This document shows, piece after piece, positions 8,622 through 17,331 of a stretch of 64,000 nucleotides of DNA. Source of the DNA: Fulvivirga sp. M361 (GTDB taxonomy: Bacteria; Bacteroidota; Bacteroidia; Cytophagales; Cyclobacteriaceae); contig NZ_VKDC01000006.1 of assembly GCF_007097395.1 (NCBI RefSeq), positions 62,001 through 126,000 of the forward strand, written 5' to 3'. The number at the start of each line of letters is the position of its first letter. Within the stretch, counting starts at the first letter, position 1. Both the position numbers and the translations under genes were made by a program. The notes below the pieces were generated by a model, which was not told where the DNA came from, made no database searches, and worked only from the letters and a program-made list of their open reading frames with translations.

Positions 8622-9506
8622 TCATTTCTCTAACATTGGAAAATACGTCCTTATTTCGCTTTCCGTAGGTTGATAGCCATATTCTGCGATCTCAAACGCT
8701 TCAGCATTTTTTGCACTTTTGCCTTTTCCTTCTCCATACCATTTTATCAGACCGGCACGGTACTCCCTGGAAATACCACGACTTTTAACACGGTTTGCCA
8801 ACCATTCGCGCCTGGCGGTTGCATCTTTTGGCACCTCATCCAGGTTTCCATTTACCCAGGGTAACCACTCGTACATTTGAGAAGTATGGGCATGAAGCGC
8901 ATCTATTTTTTTTTCAATGGTTTTGTCAATGGCCACTACAATGTCCGGGCTAAAAGGGTTAGGCTTTTTGAAAGGATCTTGCATATATAGAAAAAGTGGA
9001 TTTTTGCGCAGGGGAGGAGTGTCCGGAGTTACATTTGGAACCACAACCATGTAGGCGGCATCCTGAACAACTTTTCCTGCATTGCGGTGATCAGGATGAT
9101 AGTCATTGGGCCTTAAGCCTAAAACAATATCGGCATCCCATTCCCGGATCTTGCGGATCACCTGGTGCCTCACCTGCAAGGTGGGTAACAGTTCACCATC
9201 ATGATTGTCCAGGACATCGTATGCAATGCCAAGAGCCTTTCCTGCTTCCTGAGCCTCTGCACGTCTTCTGTTTCCCAGCGCTCCGCCACCTTCAGCCTGA
9301 TGACCGGCATCTCCATTGGTAAGTGCCACAAACTTTACACGGTGGCCCATTTCTGCGAATAATGCGGCAGTTCCTCCAAACTTCGAGTCGCAATCGTCCG
9401 GATGGGCACCTATGGCAATGATATTAAGGGTTCGATTGCTTTGGGCTTCGGCAAGGAAAATAAGGGCAAAACTGCTTAGTATTAAAGTCAGGGATAGTTT
9501 TCTCAT
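8622..9506 (-). CDS. Secreted PIG-L (LmbE) family deacetylase
   Basis: The 294-residue protein has an N-terminal signal peptide (MRKLSLTLILSSFALIFLAEAQ) and then the PIG-L zinc motif AHPDD at residues 34-38, with His35 and Asp38 as expected ligands. The third histidine lies in DYHPDHRNAG. The family removes acetyl groups from N-acetylglucosamine-type sugars in GPI anchors, mycothiol, bacillithiol and antibiotics. An exported copy inside a SusCD locus suggests action on an acetylated glycan in the periplasm or at the surface. It lies 75 bp after susD and 71 bp before the MFS gene, so it is part of the operon. The exact substrate is unknown. Confidence 0.85.
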   Translation of the reverse strand: MRKLSLTLILSSFALIFLAEAQSNRTLNIIAIGAHPDDCDSKFGGTAALFAEMGHRVKFVALTNGDAGHQAEGGGALGNRRRAEAQEAGKALGIAYDVLDNHDGELLPTLQVRHQVIRKIREWDADIVLGLRPNDYHPDHRNAGKVVQDAAYMVVVPNVTPDTPPLRKNPLFLYMQDPFKKPNPFSPDIVVAIDKTIEKKIDALHAHTSQMYEWLPWVNGNLDEVPKDATARREWLANRVKSRGISREYRAGLIKWYGEGKGKSAKNAEAFEIAEYGYQPTESEIRTYFPMLEK

Positions 9507-9581
9507 AGTTTTTATTTTATACTGGAAAATGGCCCGATCGAGGCCTGTAAGCCTGAATAAGATCGGGCCAGATTACTTTGA

Positions 9582-11006
9582 TTAGTTCTGATCTAATTCT
9601 CCGTTCAGGTCTATTTCACGTTGTGGGATAAGAAAGAGTGACCTTGGCGTCTTGCCTATGGCAGTCATAACGGATTCCACTTTACCAAAACGTACCAGGT
9701 CCGCCCAGCGATGATTTTCGAAGGCCAGTTCCACTCTTCTTTCCTGGAGTAGTTTATCTTCGAAAGTCCCCGGAGTAGCGGCATCAATATCGCCTAAACC
9801 AGCCCGATCTCTCACCTGGTTGATCAGCGCGTAAGCCTCATCACTTTCTCCAATGGCTTCTGCCAGCATAAGCAGTACATCTGCATAACGGAATACTGTA
9901 AAATTGTTAGAAGCATCTCCTTCTTGAAATGGGTTTTCGATACCATATTTCGTGATGAACCTGACGTCGTTGGCAGAATTGGTGAGGAAGGTGGTGTCAC
10001 CATTATTCACTTCAAAATAGATCGTATCCAGGGAAGCATAAGTGCGCTCATCTCCATCCTCGTAGGCTGCTAACATTTCACTGGTTGGCCTGTTCCTCCA
10101 AACACCCAGCGCACCATTGGTGGGAGTTTGCGGAGTAAAAGAGTTGGTAAATTGATTACCACCTCCAAATCCACCGCCTTGATATTCAACCTCAAAGATG
10201 GATTCAGTGTTATGTTCGTTACTTATTCCCCAAAGGTTACCGTAATCTTCTACCAATTGATACCCGTAATCGCTTATGATTCTTCTTAATACAGTTTCTG
10301 CCGGGCCATCATCTCCTAACATCAGGTGAACTTTAGCCAGTAGCGTAGCTGCCGAACCCTTTGTAGCTCTGCCGAGATCTAATCCACCTGTTTCACTGGG
10401 TAGATTTAACAGGTTCTCAGCGGAAGCCAGATCAATAGCGATCTGGTTAAAAACGGCCGTAGCATTGACCTGTCGGTGCCCTTGTCCTTCTTCAACTGAT
10501 TGTGTCTCCGTTAAGATCAAAGGGATATTGCCAAATGAAATGGCCAGGTTATAGTAAAATAACGATCTTAGAAAAAGCGCTTCTCCGGTGAGTCGGTTCC
10601 GTAAACTTTCCTCCATCTCAACGCCATCAATCCGGTTAATTACTGCATTTGCCCGTGCTATTCCGAAATAGGAGTCTACCCAGGCCGCTTCTACGATATT
10701 ACTGGTGGATATTTCTTCAAATTCCTCAATCACAGTAATCTCACGTGCCAGACCGGTAACATCTGTTCCCTGATCAGTATTATCAGATCGCATTTCCTGC
10801 ATAATCCAATAGCTTCGGTTGTATGTTCCTTCAGCGCGTAGTGAATTATAAATACCATTTACCGCAACTTCAATGTCCGTGGCAGTCTGGTAAAAATTTT
10901 CGACATTTCGTTGAGATATGGGAGCCAGGTCCGTGAAATCTTCGGAACAGGCAAAGGTCAGAACGGATAAAACGAGTATATATAGATTTTTAAATTTTGC
11001 CATCAT
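9582..11006 (-). CDS. SusD/RagB-family glycan-binding lipoprotein (PUL A)
   Basis: The 474-residue protein has a lipoprotein signal ending in LTFAC with the lipid cysteine at residue 20, then SusD-type helical repeats. Conserved SusD features include GEALFLRSLFYYNLAISFG in the N-terminal half, RYADVLLMLAEA, and the C-terminal block LLQERRVELAFENHRWADLVRFG. It should sit at the cell surface as the lid of the SusC porin encoded 14 bp upstream. SusD lids capture oligosaccharides and pass them to SusC. The order FecR-SusC-SusD on one strand fits an ECF-controlled PUL. The glycan cannot be read from the sequence. Confidence 0.92.
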   Translation of the reverse strand: MMAKFKNLYILVLSVLTFACSEDFTDLAPISQRNVENFYQTATDIEVAVNGIYNSLRAEGTYNRSYWIMQEMRSDNTDQGTDVTGLAREITVIEEFEEISTSNIVEAAWVDSYFGIARANAVINRIDGVEMEESLRNRLTGEALFLRSLFYYNLAISFGNIPLILTETQSVEEGQGHRQVNATAVFNQIAIDLASAENLLNLPSETGGLDLGRATKGSAATLLAKVHLMLGDDGPAETVLRRIISDYGYQLVEDYGNLWGISNEHNTESIFEVEYQGGGFGGGNQFTNSFTPQTPTNGALGVWRNRPTSEMLAAYEDGDERTYASLDTIYFEVNNGDTTFLTNSANDVRFITKYGIENPFQEGDASNNFTVFRYADVLLMLAEAIGESDEAYALINQVRDRAGLGDIDAATPGTFEDKLLQERRVELAFENHRWADLVRFGKVESVMTAIGKTPRSLFLIPQREIDLNGELDQN

Positions 11007-11020
11007 CGTGTTGTTTAAGA

Positions 11021-14000
11021 TTAAAATGTAGCATTTACCCCAAATGAAAACACCCTGTTAAGCGGATAAGCGCCGTAATCCTCCCCTTGTACATTGGGGC
11101 TGGCGGCACTTTGATTGTTTACCTCCGGGTTATAACCTAAGTAATCGGTAGAAGTAAAAAGGTTCGTTCCGGATGCATATACTCTTAAATTCTTGAAGGT
11201 ATTCTTCAGCATCTTAGTAGGGAAATTATAACCTATGGTAATATTTCTCAGTCGGATGTAAGAGGCATCTTCGACCTGGAAGGACGATGGGCGATTGTTA
11301 TTTCCATGGAGACCGGTCTGTCGATCTGCTCTTGGGATTTCACCATTGCCGGGTTCGGAGGGTGAGCGCCACCGATTGGTCCATTCTGCGTAACTATTGA
11401 AATTAGCTTCACCATTGCCTAAATGCCGGCGTGTTAAATTAAGTACCTCTGAGCCTTCTACACCTTGTATTAACATGCTTAGATCGAACCCTTTATAACT
11501 GAAAGTATTGGTAATGCCCCAGGTAAAATCAGGTAGATAATTACCAATAACGGTACGGTCGTCCGGGTCAATGTCCCCGTCGCCGTCTACATCTTTAAAT
11601 CTAAAGTCCCCGGGAGCTGCATTAGGCGCCTGAGTATCTGTAGGCGCATTATCTATTTCTGTCTGGTCCTGGTAAATACCATCTACCACATAGCCGAAGT
11701 AGCTTCCGATAGCATCTCCTATCCTGGTGATATGGCGGTTCCCGGCTCCACCCGAACTGAGGATAGGGTCACCACTTGGTCCCAGTTGCGTTACTTCATT
11801 ATTTACAGTGGCAAAATTGATATCCGTATTCCAGTTAAATGCACCAATAATATTGCGTGTGGACAGGGATACTTCAAACCCATTGTTTTCGACCTCTCCA
11901 ATATTCTGTATTGCTTCCGTGAATCCGAGAGCAGAAGGTATTTGAACATTTAACAGTAAATCGCTGGTGGTCGTTTGGTACCAGTCCAACACAGCGAACA
12001 CCCTGTCTTCAAATAGACCTATTTCCAGTCCGATGTCAATTTGATTGTTTTTTTCCCATCTTAGATCCGAATTACTGATCGTTTGCGGAGCAATTCCGTT
12101 TACCTGAATATTTCCTCCTAGAACGTAATTTGTAGGCCCCAAAAGCCCTATGGAAGCATAATTAGGGATCAGGAAGTTTCCGGTTTGCCCCCAGCTACCT
12201 CTAAGTTTCAGGTCACTCAAAAAAGCTACGCCGGATATAAAAGCTTCCTCGGAAATACGCCAGCCTAATGACATCGAAGGAAATATTCCTGTACGGTTAC
12301 CCTTACCAAACCTTGAGGATCGATCTGCCCGAATGGTAGCTGTGGCCAGGTACTTGTCTTTGAAGGAATAGTTAGCGCGTGCCAGAGAGGATACCAGTGA
12401 CCACTCTTCTTTTATCGCTGAACCACCCGTTACCTGACCGCCATCAACGGTTACTACCTGATCATCAGGGAAATTTTCAGCAATGACCTGATTAAACTCA
12501 ATACTTTCTTTTTGTGCTGTATAGCCGATCACTGCGTTGAGGTGGTGGTCGTCATTGAAGTCTTTGATGTAAGAAAGCGTTTGTTCGGTGAGCCAGTTAA
12601 CACTTTGGGAAGCGCTAGATTGACCATAAGGTTCTCCTACAGTAGCATTTCGAAGTAAAAGACTATTGGCCCTGAAAAACGTTCGGTTGTAATTGTTGAT
12701 GTCTATCCCTACAAATGATTTGAACTTCAATCCATCCGCTAATTCATACTCAGCCCAAAAATTACCGAAGGTCCTGTTTTGAGTAAGGTCATCGGTGATC
12801 GCGTTCATAATAGCCAAAGGGTTACTTGCGGTAGTCATACCGGCTCCTGAACCATCTTCGGCGAATAGATGACTTTGATTATCCGTTTGGTTGATACTTC
12901 CGTCAGGAAGAAAAGGTGAGACCGTAGGAGAATGAACAAGTGCGGAATATACGATCCCGGGAGGACGTGCAAAGTACGGTGACCCGGCCGGCAGTCTGTC
13001 AAAAGCAGTAAAGGAAGGGTTCAGGTTAACCCCAACATCTAACTTAGGTAAAACCTCTGCTTCAAGGTTCAGCCTGAAACTGTAGCGATCAAAACCAGAT
13101 CCATCTATGATGCCGTTTTGGTCAAAATATCCTCCGGAGACATAATAGCTTACATTATCTGTACCTCCGGCCATAGAGATATTATAATTTTGTATGGTCG
13201 CATTGCTGAACACCTCGTCTTGCCAGTCCGTATCCGTACCGGTGGGATTAACAAAGTCATCCGGAATTCTGTATTCGGCCCTGGCAGGAAGCCCCTCTGC
13301 TATTGCTTTAGCATTACGCTCAGCATTGGTATCATTGATATCTGCTCCGGGAACGTCTTGTAAGTAAGAGTTATTCCTGGAATCCCTGACATAATCACCT
13401 AACTCTTGTGCGTTCATCAGATCAACCCGGTTTGCGACTGACTGGACCCCAACAAAAGCATCGAAATTGATTTCCGGTTTTCCTTCCCTTTTCCCCTGCT
13501 TGGTAGTAATGAGTATTACCCCATTCGAACCCCTGGACCCATAGATGGCAGCTGCAGAGGCGTCTTTCAATACCTCGATAGAGCTAATGTCGTTAGGGTT
13601 TAAAGTAGCCAAAGGATTAGAAGGTGGCGGACGAAAGGCAGCCCTTCTTCTGAATACATCTCCCTGAACCCCAATATCTACATTTTTAGATATGGGAAAC
13701 CCATCTACTACGTATAAGGGCTCATTTCCAGCCGTTATAGACCCCAAACCTCTCACTCTTATAGTGGGACCTGCCCCAGGTTCACCACTGGTTTCGGTCA
13801 CTTGTACGCCCGCTAACTGGCCTTGAATGGCATTTTCAAAACTGGTTACCGGTAGGTCTTTGATTTTTTTGGATGAGATAGAGGTAACGGAACCTGTGAT
13901 GTCGCGCCTTTGTTGTGTTCCATAGCCTACCACTACCACTTCCTGTAATGCTTTGATATCAGGTGATAAAGAAACATCGATCACCGGGTTTGATCCCACT

Positions 14001-14629
14001 GTCACTTCCTCGGACGAAAAGCCAACAAAAGAAAAAATGAGTACCTGGCCTACGTCTGCATCCAGGTTATAATTTCCGTCAAAATCTGTGATAGTTCCGG
14101 TTGCTGTTCCTTTAATGATGATCGAGACACCTGGCAGGCTCTCCCCGTTACTTGCGTCGGTTACGCGTCCGGTAATTTTGGCGAGAGCGTATTTACGTTG
14201 TGTATCCACAGTCCGTATGGTAGCTAATTTCTCTATAGCAGGATTTTCAGGTGGGACATAACCGTTTTTTACCAATGCCTTAGGTTGCTCTTTGCTCATT
14301 TTGGTAATGACAAAAAACTTCTGACCGATTTTTTTGAACTTTAGTCCGGTGGAATTCAAGGTCTCTCCGAGACGTTTTTCAATAGAATTTGAAACATAAC
14401 CTGATTTACGAACGGTAATGCCATCGACCAATTCGCTGTTATACATAATAGAGACATCAAAGGTGGTCTCCAGCTCCGAGAGGACGTCTTTTAAAACGCT
14501 CATTTCTTCACCTGTTCTTACCGGTTGGTAACTCACTTTTTCTGTAGAAACAATGAATTGAGAAAAAGCTGTAAACCAGCAAAAAAGGAAGAAAATAATG
14601 GTGCTGCTAATAGGTAGTAGTCTTCTCAT
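11021..14629 (-). CDS. SusC/RagA TonB-dependent receptor with STN signalling domain (PUL A)
   Basis: This 1202-residue outer-membrane receptor starts with a signal peptide, then an STN domain at about residues 45-115 (LETTFDVSIMYN...KIGQKFFVI). Next come a carboxypeptidase-regulatory-like domain (about 150-230, ITGRVTDASNGESLPGVSI), the SusC hallmark VVVVGYGTQQRRDITGSV at the TonB-box position, a plug and a long beta-barrel. The STN domain is what distinguishes signalling receptors: it contacts the FecR anti-sigma protein when substrate binds. It is the only SusC in this window that carries one, matching the neighbouring fecR gene (36 bp upstream) and the ECF sigma gene. Full length for STN-bearing SusC proteins. 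Confidence 0.94.
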   Translation of the reverse strand: MRRLLPISSTIIFFLFCWFTAFSQFIVSTEKVSYQPVRTGEEMSVLKDVLSELETTFDVSIMYNSELVDGITVRKSGYVSNSIEKRLGETLNSTGLKFKKIGQKFFVITKMSKEQPKALVKNGYVPPENPAIEKLATIRTVDTQRKYALAKITGRVTDASNGESLPGVSIIIKGTATGTITDFDGNYNLDADVGQVLIFSFVGFSSEEVTVGSNPVIDVSLSPDIKALQEVVVVGYGTQQRRDITGSVTSISSKKIKDLPVTSFENAIQGQLAGVQVTETSGEPGAGPTIRVRGLGSITAGNEPLYVVDGFPISKNVDIGVQGDVFRRRAAFRPPPSNPLATLNPNDISSIEVLKDASAAAIYGSRGSNGVILITTKQGKREGKPEINFDAFVGVQSVANRVDLMNAQELGDYVRDSRNNSYLQDVPGADINDTNAERNAKAIAEGLPARAEYRIPDDFVNPTGTDTDWQDEVFSNATIQNYNISMAGGTDNVSYYVSGGYFDQNGIIDGSGFDRYSFRLNLEAEVLPKLDVGVNLNPSFTAFDRLPAGSPYFARPPGIVYSALVHSPTVSPFLPDGSINQTDNQSHLFAEDGSGAGMTTASNPLAIMNAITDDLTQNRTFGNFWAEYELADGLKFKSFVGIDINNYNRTFFRANSLLLRNATVGEPYGQSSASQSVNWLTEQTLSYIKDFNDDHHLNAVIGYTAQKESIEFNQVIAENFPDDQVVTVDGGQVTGGSAIKEEWSLVSSLARANYSFKDKYLATATIRADRSSRFGKGNRTGIFPSMSLGWRISEEAFISGVAFLSDLKLRGSWGQTGNFLIPNYASIGLLGPTNYVLGGNIQVNGIAPQTISNSDLRWEKNNQIDIGLEIGLFEDRVFAVLDWYQTTTSDLLLNVQIPSALGFTEAIQNIGEVENNGFEVSLSTRNIIGAFNWNTDINFATVNNEVTQLGPSGDPILSSGGAGNRHITRIGDAIGSYFGYVVDGIYQDQTEIDNAPTDTQAPNAAPGDFRFKDVDGDGDIDPDDRTVIGNYLPDFTWGITNTFSYKGFDLSMLIQGVEGSEVLNLTRRHLGNGEANFNSYAEWTNRWRSPSEPGNGEIPRADRQTGLHGNNNRPSSFQVEDASYIRLRNITIGYNFPTKMLKNTFKNLRVYASGTNLFTSTDYLGYNPEVNNQSAASPNVQGEDYGAYPLNRVFSFGVNATF

Positions 14630-14665
14630 AAAATCTGTTTTTTTTGGTTAATGGCTGCCCGAACG

Positions 14666-15718
14666 CTAATGTCGGGGTGTGATTTTCACATGATTTTTGG
14701 TCCAAATGATTTCCAGGTCAAAAGACTCAGCCAAACCTTCCATCAAAAGGTTTGTATTGTTACTAGGTACTGAACCGGATACTTCTTTTTGCAATAAAGC
14801 CGGATCGGAAACTTCAACTTCAAGGCCATAGTTATCCTCAAGCAATACTATGACCTCTTCCAGTGTGGTATTATCAAACATGAGCTGCTTGCATTTCCAG
14901 GAGCTGTAGACCTCAGGGTTTACGATTCTCTTGACATACATTTTTGAGGTGTCTTTGAATTCAACCAGGTCACCTGGCTTCATGATCAGTTGCTCCTCAA
15001 TGCGCTCATTGTTAATGTTGAGTTTTATTTTTCCGGAATTCAGTACAACTCTGGTACGTTTTTTCCGGTCGTTAACATTGAATTCCGTTCCTATAACTTC
15101 AACATTCAGCCCATTGTTCGTATGTACAAAGAATTTTTTGTCATCCGGAGTATGTACAATAGAGAAAAAGGCCTCACCGCTTAACCAAACTTCCCGATGT
15201 TCTGATTCGTCCCATGCTTCAGCATAGGTCAACCTGGAGTTACTGTTGAGTGTAATCGTAGAATTATCCGGTAGGGTGATGCTTTTGGTTTCACCATAGC
15301 CGGTTTTATGCTCAACATCTTTCAGGTCATTGAAGCCTCTAAATACAAAAACAGCTATGATCATTATAGATATACAGGCCGCTATACTCCAGTATAAAGA
15401 ATTATTCATGGGTTTTTGCTTTCCAATGACAGACTCCTCCGGTCGAATTTCATGGTTTTGATCAACCTCTGACGGCAATTTATTTTTCAGTTCTTCCCAG
15501 GAGTCTGAGGTCGATTTAGCGCTACCGGAATGATCAGTGAATTGAAGCGTGTTAAGAATTACTACAGCTTCTGTCAACTCATTTTCTTTTGTGGCCCGGT
15601 TTTTTGATATCCAATCTTCCCAAAAAGAAATATCTTCCTCCTTGCTTTTAAAAAACCAGTTCTGGAAAGATTCCAAAGAAGCTAAGTCTTCTGCGTTATA
15701 ATCCCTATATTTTTCCAT
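14666..15718 (-). CDS. FecR-type anti-sigma factor
   Basis: The 350-residue single-pass inner-membrane protein has a cytoplasmic N-terminal part (1-107) that should bind the sigma factor and one transmembrane helix at about 108-127 (SLYWSIAACISIMIIAVFVF). A periplasmic FecR beta domain follows (about 140-240, GETKSITLPDNSTITLNSNSR). A C-terminal DUF4974-like domain (about 265-348, LMFDNTTLEEVIVLLEDNY) probably meets the STN domain of the SusC encoded 36 bp downstream. It is the first gene of the PUL A operon. Its usual partner, the sigma gene, is not directly upstream but about 8.3 kb away at the distal end of the same strand run. Confidence 0.92.
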   Translation of the reverse strand: MEKYRDYNAEDLASLESFQNWFFKSKEEDISFWEDWISKNRATKENELTEAVVILNTLQFTDHSGSAKSTSDSWEELKNKLPSEVDQNHEIRPEESVIGKQKPMNNSLYWSIAACISIMIIAVFVFRGFNDLKDVEHKTGYGETKSITLPDNSTITLNSNSRLTYAEAWDESEHREVWLSGEAFFSIVHTPDDKKFFVHTNNGLNVEVIGTEFNVNDRKKRTRVVLNSGKIKLNINNERIEEQLIMKPGDLVEFKDTSKMYVKRIVNPEVYSSWKCKQLMFDNTTLEEVIVLLEDNYGLEVEVSDPALLQKEVSGSVPSNNTNLLMEGLAESFDLEIIWTKNHVKITPRH

Positions 15719-16020
15719 CTTACGTTCGTACTTCTTTATTTCTGATTGCGTTGGTTTTATCGTAATGTATTATAGTAGACGGGTAAGAATTTTTTTTGTA
15801 CTGGTTTAATATGATTCATATCAACTTTTTTTATGATAATATTAATTTGGGTTTTGATGCTATAAGCAAGAATGATATATGAGAGGGTTCTGTCAGGGTG
15901 CTTTAGCCATGTGAATTTTGATGACATATTACCTGGAAATACCTACGTCCGGGTATTGAACAAACCGTATTAAAAGTCTATTTTAATAGTTCAAAATTCC
16001 CTCAATAAAACAATAAAGAA
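15719..16020. other. Divergent promoter region of PUL A, 302 bp
   Basis: This A+T-rich spacer lies between fecR (leftward) and an orphan gene (rightward). On the minus strand a T/A-rich tract at 15788-15798 is followed by a CGTC tetramer at 15781-15778, a spacing resembling an ECF-type promoter (CGTC at -10). No reference motif could be compared, so this is a weak suggestion. No small gene is seen. Confidence 0.4.
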
Positions 16021-16596
16021 ATGGATCGCATACGGCTTGAATTGAACTACCTTGATTTAGAAAGAAACAAAAAAAGATGGTCACTTTATATAGTACTGGC
16101 TACTGATAATCCCGAAAAACCAGGAGAGGTGGTCATAACCACATTACCTTCTGGTTTTATTAAAGTAAGAAAACCGGCAGAAAACCTGGTCCAATTTGAA
16201 CCGGAAGGGGAAGGTACGGAAGGGCTTTTTGTGTTGGAACGGGATATGCCGTCAGATTTTTCAGTCAGAGCAAGACTTTGGCTGATGCATTCACGTAAGG
16301 GACAGCGTGATTTTGGTGAAAAACTTTCTGAGATAGGGTCATTTCTTGGTAATTCGGATGGATCGCAACTCATTGCTGCATTGGGTGCCAGTAATCCCTG
16401 GGTTTCTGTGGGTATCCAGGGGATAGGTGCCGTCGGGACTGCCCTTTCGAAGATAAAAGACAGACAGCTTGGGTTCCTTAACCTGGATGAACATTTCAAT
16501 GCGAATGGGGAAGAGGATATGGAATTAGAGCGAAAAAACAGATTATCTACAGGGTTTGGTGAAGTAGGGTGGTCATGGGTGGTAGATAATGACTAA
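16021..16596 (+). CDS. Hypothetical protein, 191 residues
   Basis: I do not recognise this protein. It has no signal peptide or lipobox. Residues 1-105 look all-beta (alternating hydrophobic strands such as RWSLYIVLATD and GEVVITTLPSGFIKV). Residues about 110-150 form a Gly/Ala-rich, mildly hydrophobic stretch (LIAALGASNPWVSVGIQGIG). The acidic tail ends GEVGWSWVVDND. The ATG follows an A-rich leader. It stands alone between the PUL A promoter and SusCD pair B, separated from the latter by 735 bp, so it may belong to neither. Codon use looks like its neighbours, which supports a real gene. Confidence 0.6.
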   Translation: MDRIRLELNYLDLERNKKRWSLYIVLATDNPEKPGEVVITTLPSGFIKVRKPAENLVQFEPEGEGTEGLFVLERDMPSDFSVRARLWLMHSRKGQRDFGEKLSEIGSFLGNSDGSQLIAALGASNPWVSVGIQGIGAVGTALSKIKDRQLGFLNLDEHFNANGEEDMELERKNRLSTGFGEVGWSWVVDND

Positions 16597-17331
16597 GGTC
16601 TTATCAAGATCATTACATGGCTGTATGAGGAATCGGTAAAAGTTCTTCAATAACATAGCCATAGACATATAGGTAAATTTATTCCCCCTTTATTGGGGGT
16701 AAATTTCTTGCTGCCTGCATTGAAAAAACCTCCGGATTATAACTTCGTAAGATTAGGTTCATTTGATTCATTTCCAACTACGGGATTAGAGGTGTAATTT
16801 TATTTCGATAAACCTCCTAAAACTACTTTCGATAGATCATAAGACAGTGATCATTTCATGTCTATTCTCCATATAGATATAACTTAACCAAGTTATTGTG
16901 TTTGATCTAATATTAGAGCGAGAGTTGCTGTCACAAATGCATGCATTCCTTTGAAGTGTTTTTGATTGGCCTCTTCTGATTTTTAATGGAGAGATTGAGT
17001 GCCCGACTTTAGTAAGGCCATTATTTTATGGATCAAGACGGATTTGCTAAAAACCTTTATGTGCTTTACTTCCTCCATGAATTACATTATTTATCGTACC
17101 CAAATTGGGTGATTATTTTAATTTATTGATACCACATTTTGAGTTTAACTATTGAATTTTACCTGTAATTAATTAAAAATAAGATAGATGTAGGATTGTT
17201 GAATCCCCTCATTCCCCCCCGATTTATCTGGATAAATAGTAATTGACCTTTGAGTAAGGTCTTTATTGGCTTCTGATGATTTTATGATTCAGTAAAGACT
17301 GAGAAGCTTTTTTTAACCTAACTCAAACAAG
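16597..17331. other. Intergenic region upstream of SusC B, 735 bp
   Basis: This long A+T-rich stretch lies between the orphan gene and susC B. I find no coding frame worth reporting. It contains the inverted repeat at 16675-16706 listed separately, and it must hold the susC B promoter and leader. No clear -33/-7 promoter, riboswitch or regulator-binding repeat could be identified by eye. Confidence 0.55.
16675..16706. repeat. Inverted repeat/hairpin downstream of the orphan gene
   Basis: CCCCC at 16684-16688 pairs with GGGGG at 16695-16699 across a TTTATT loop. The stem extends outward through AAATTTA and TAAATTT with a two-base bulge. It lies about 80 bp after the orphan gene. It has no long T tract after the stem, so a terminator role is possible but not compelling. 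Confidence 0.45.
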
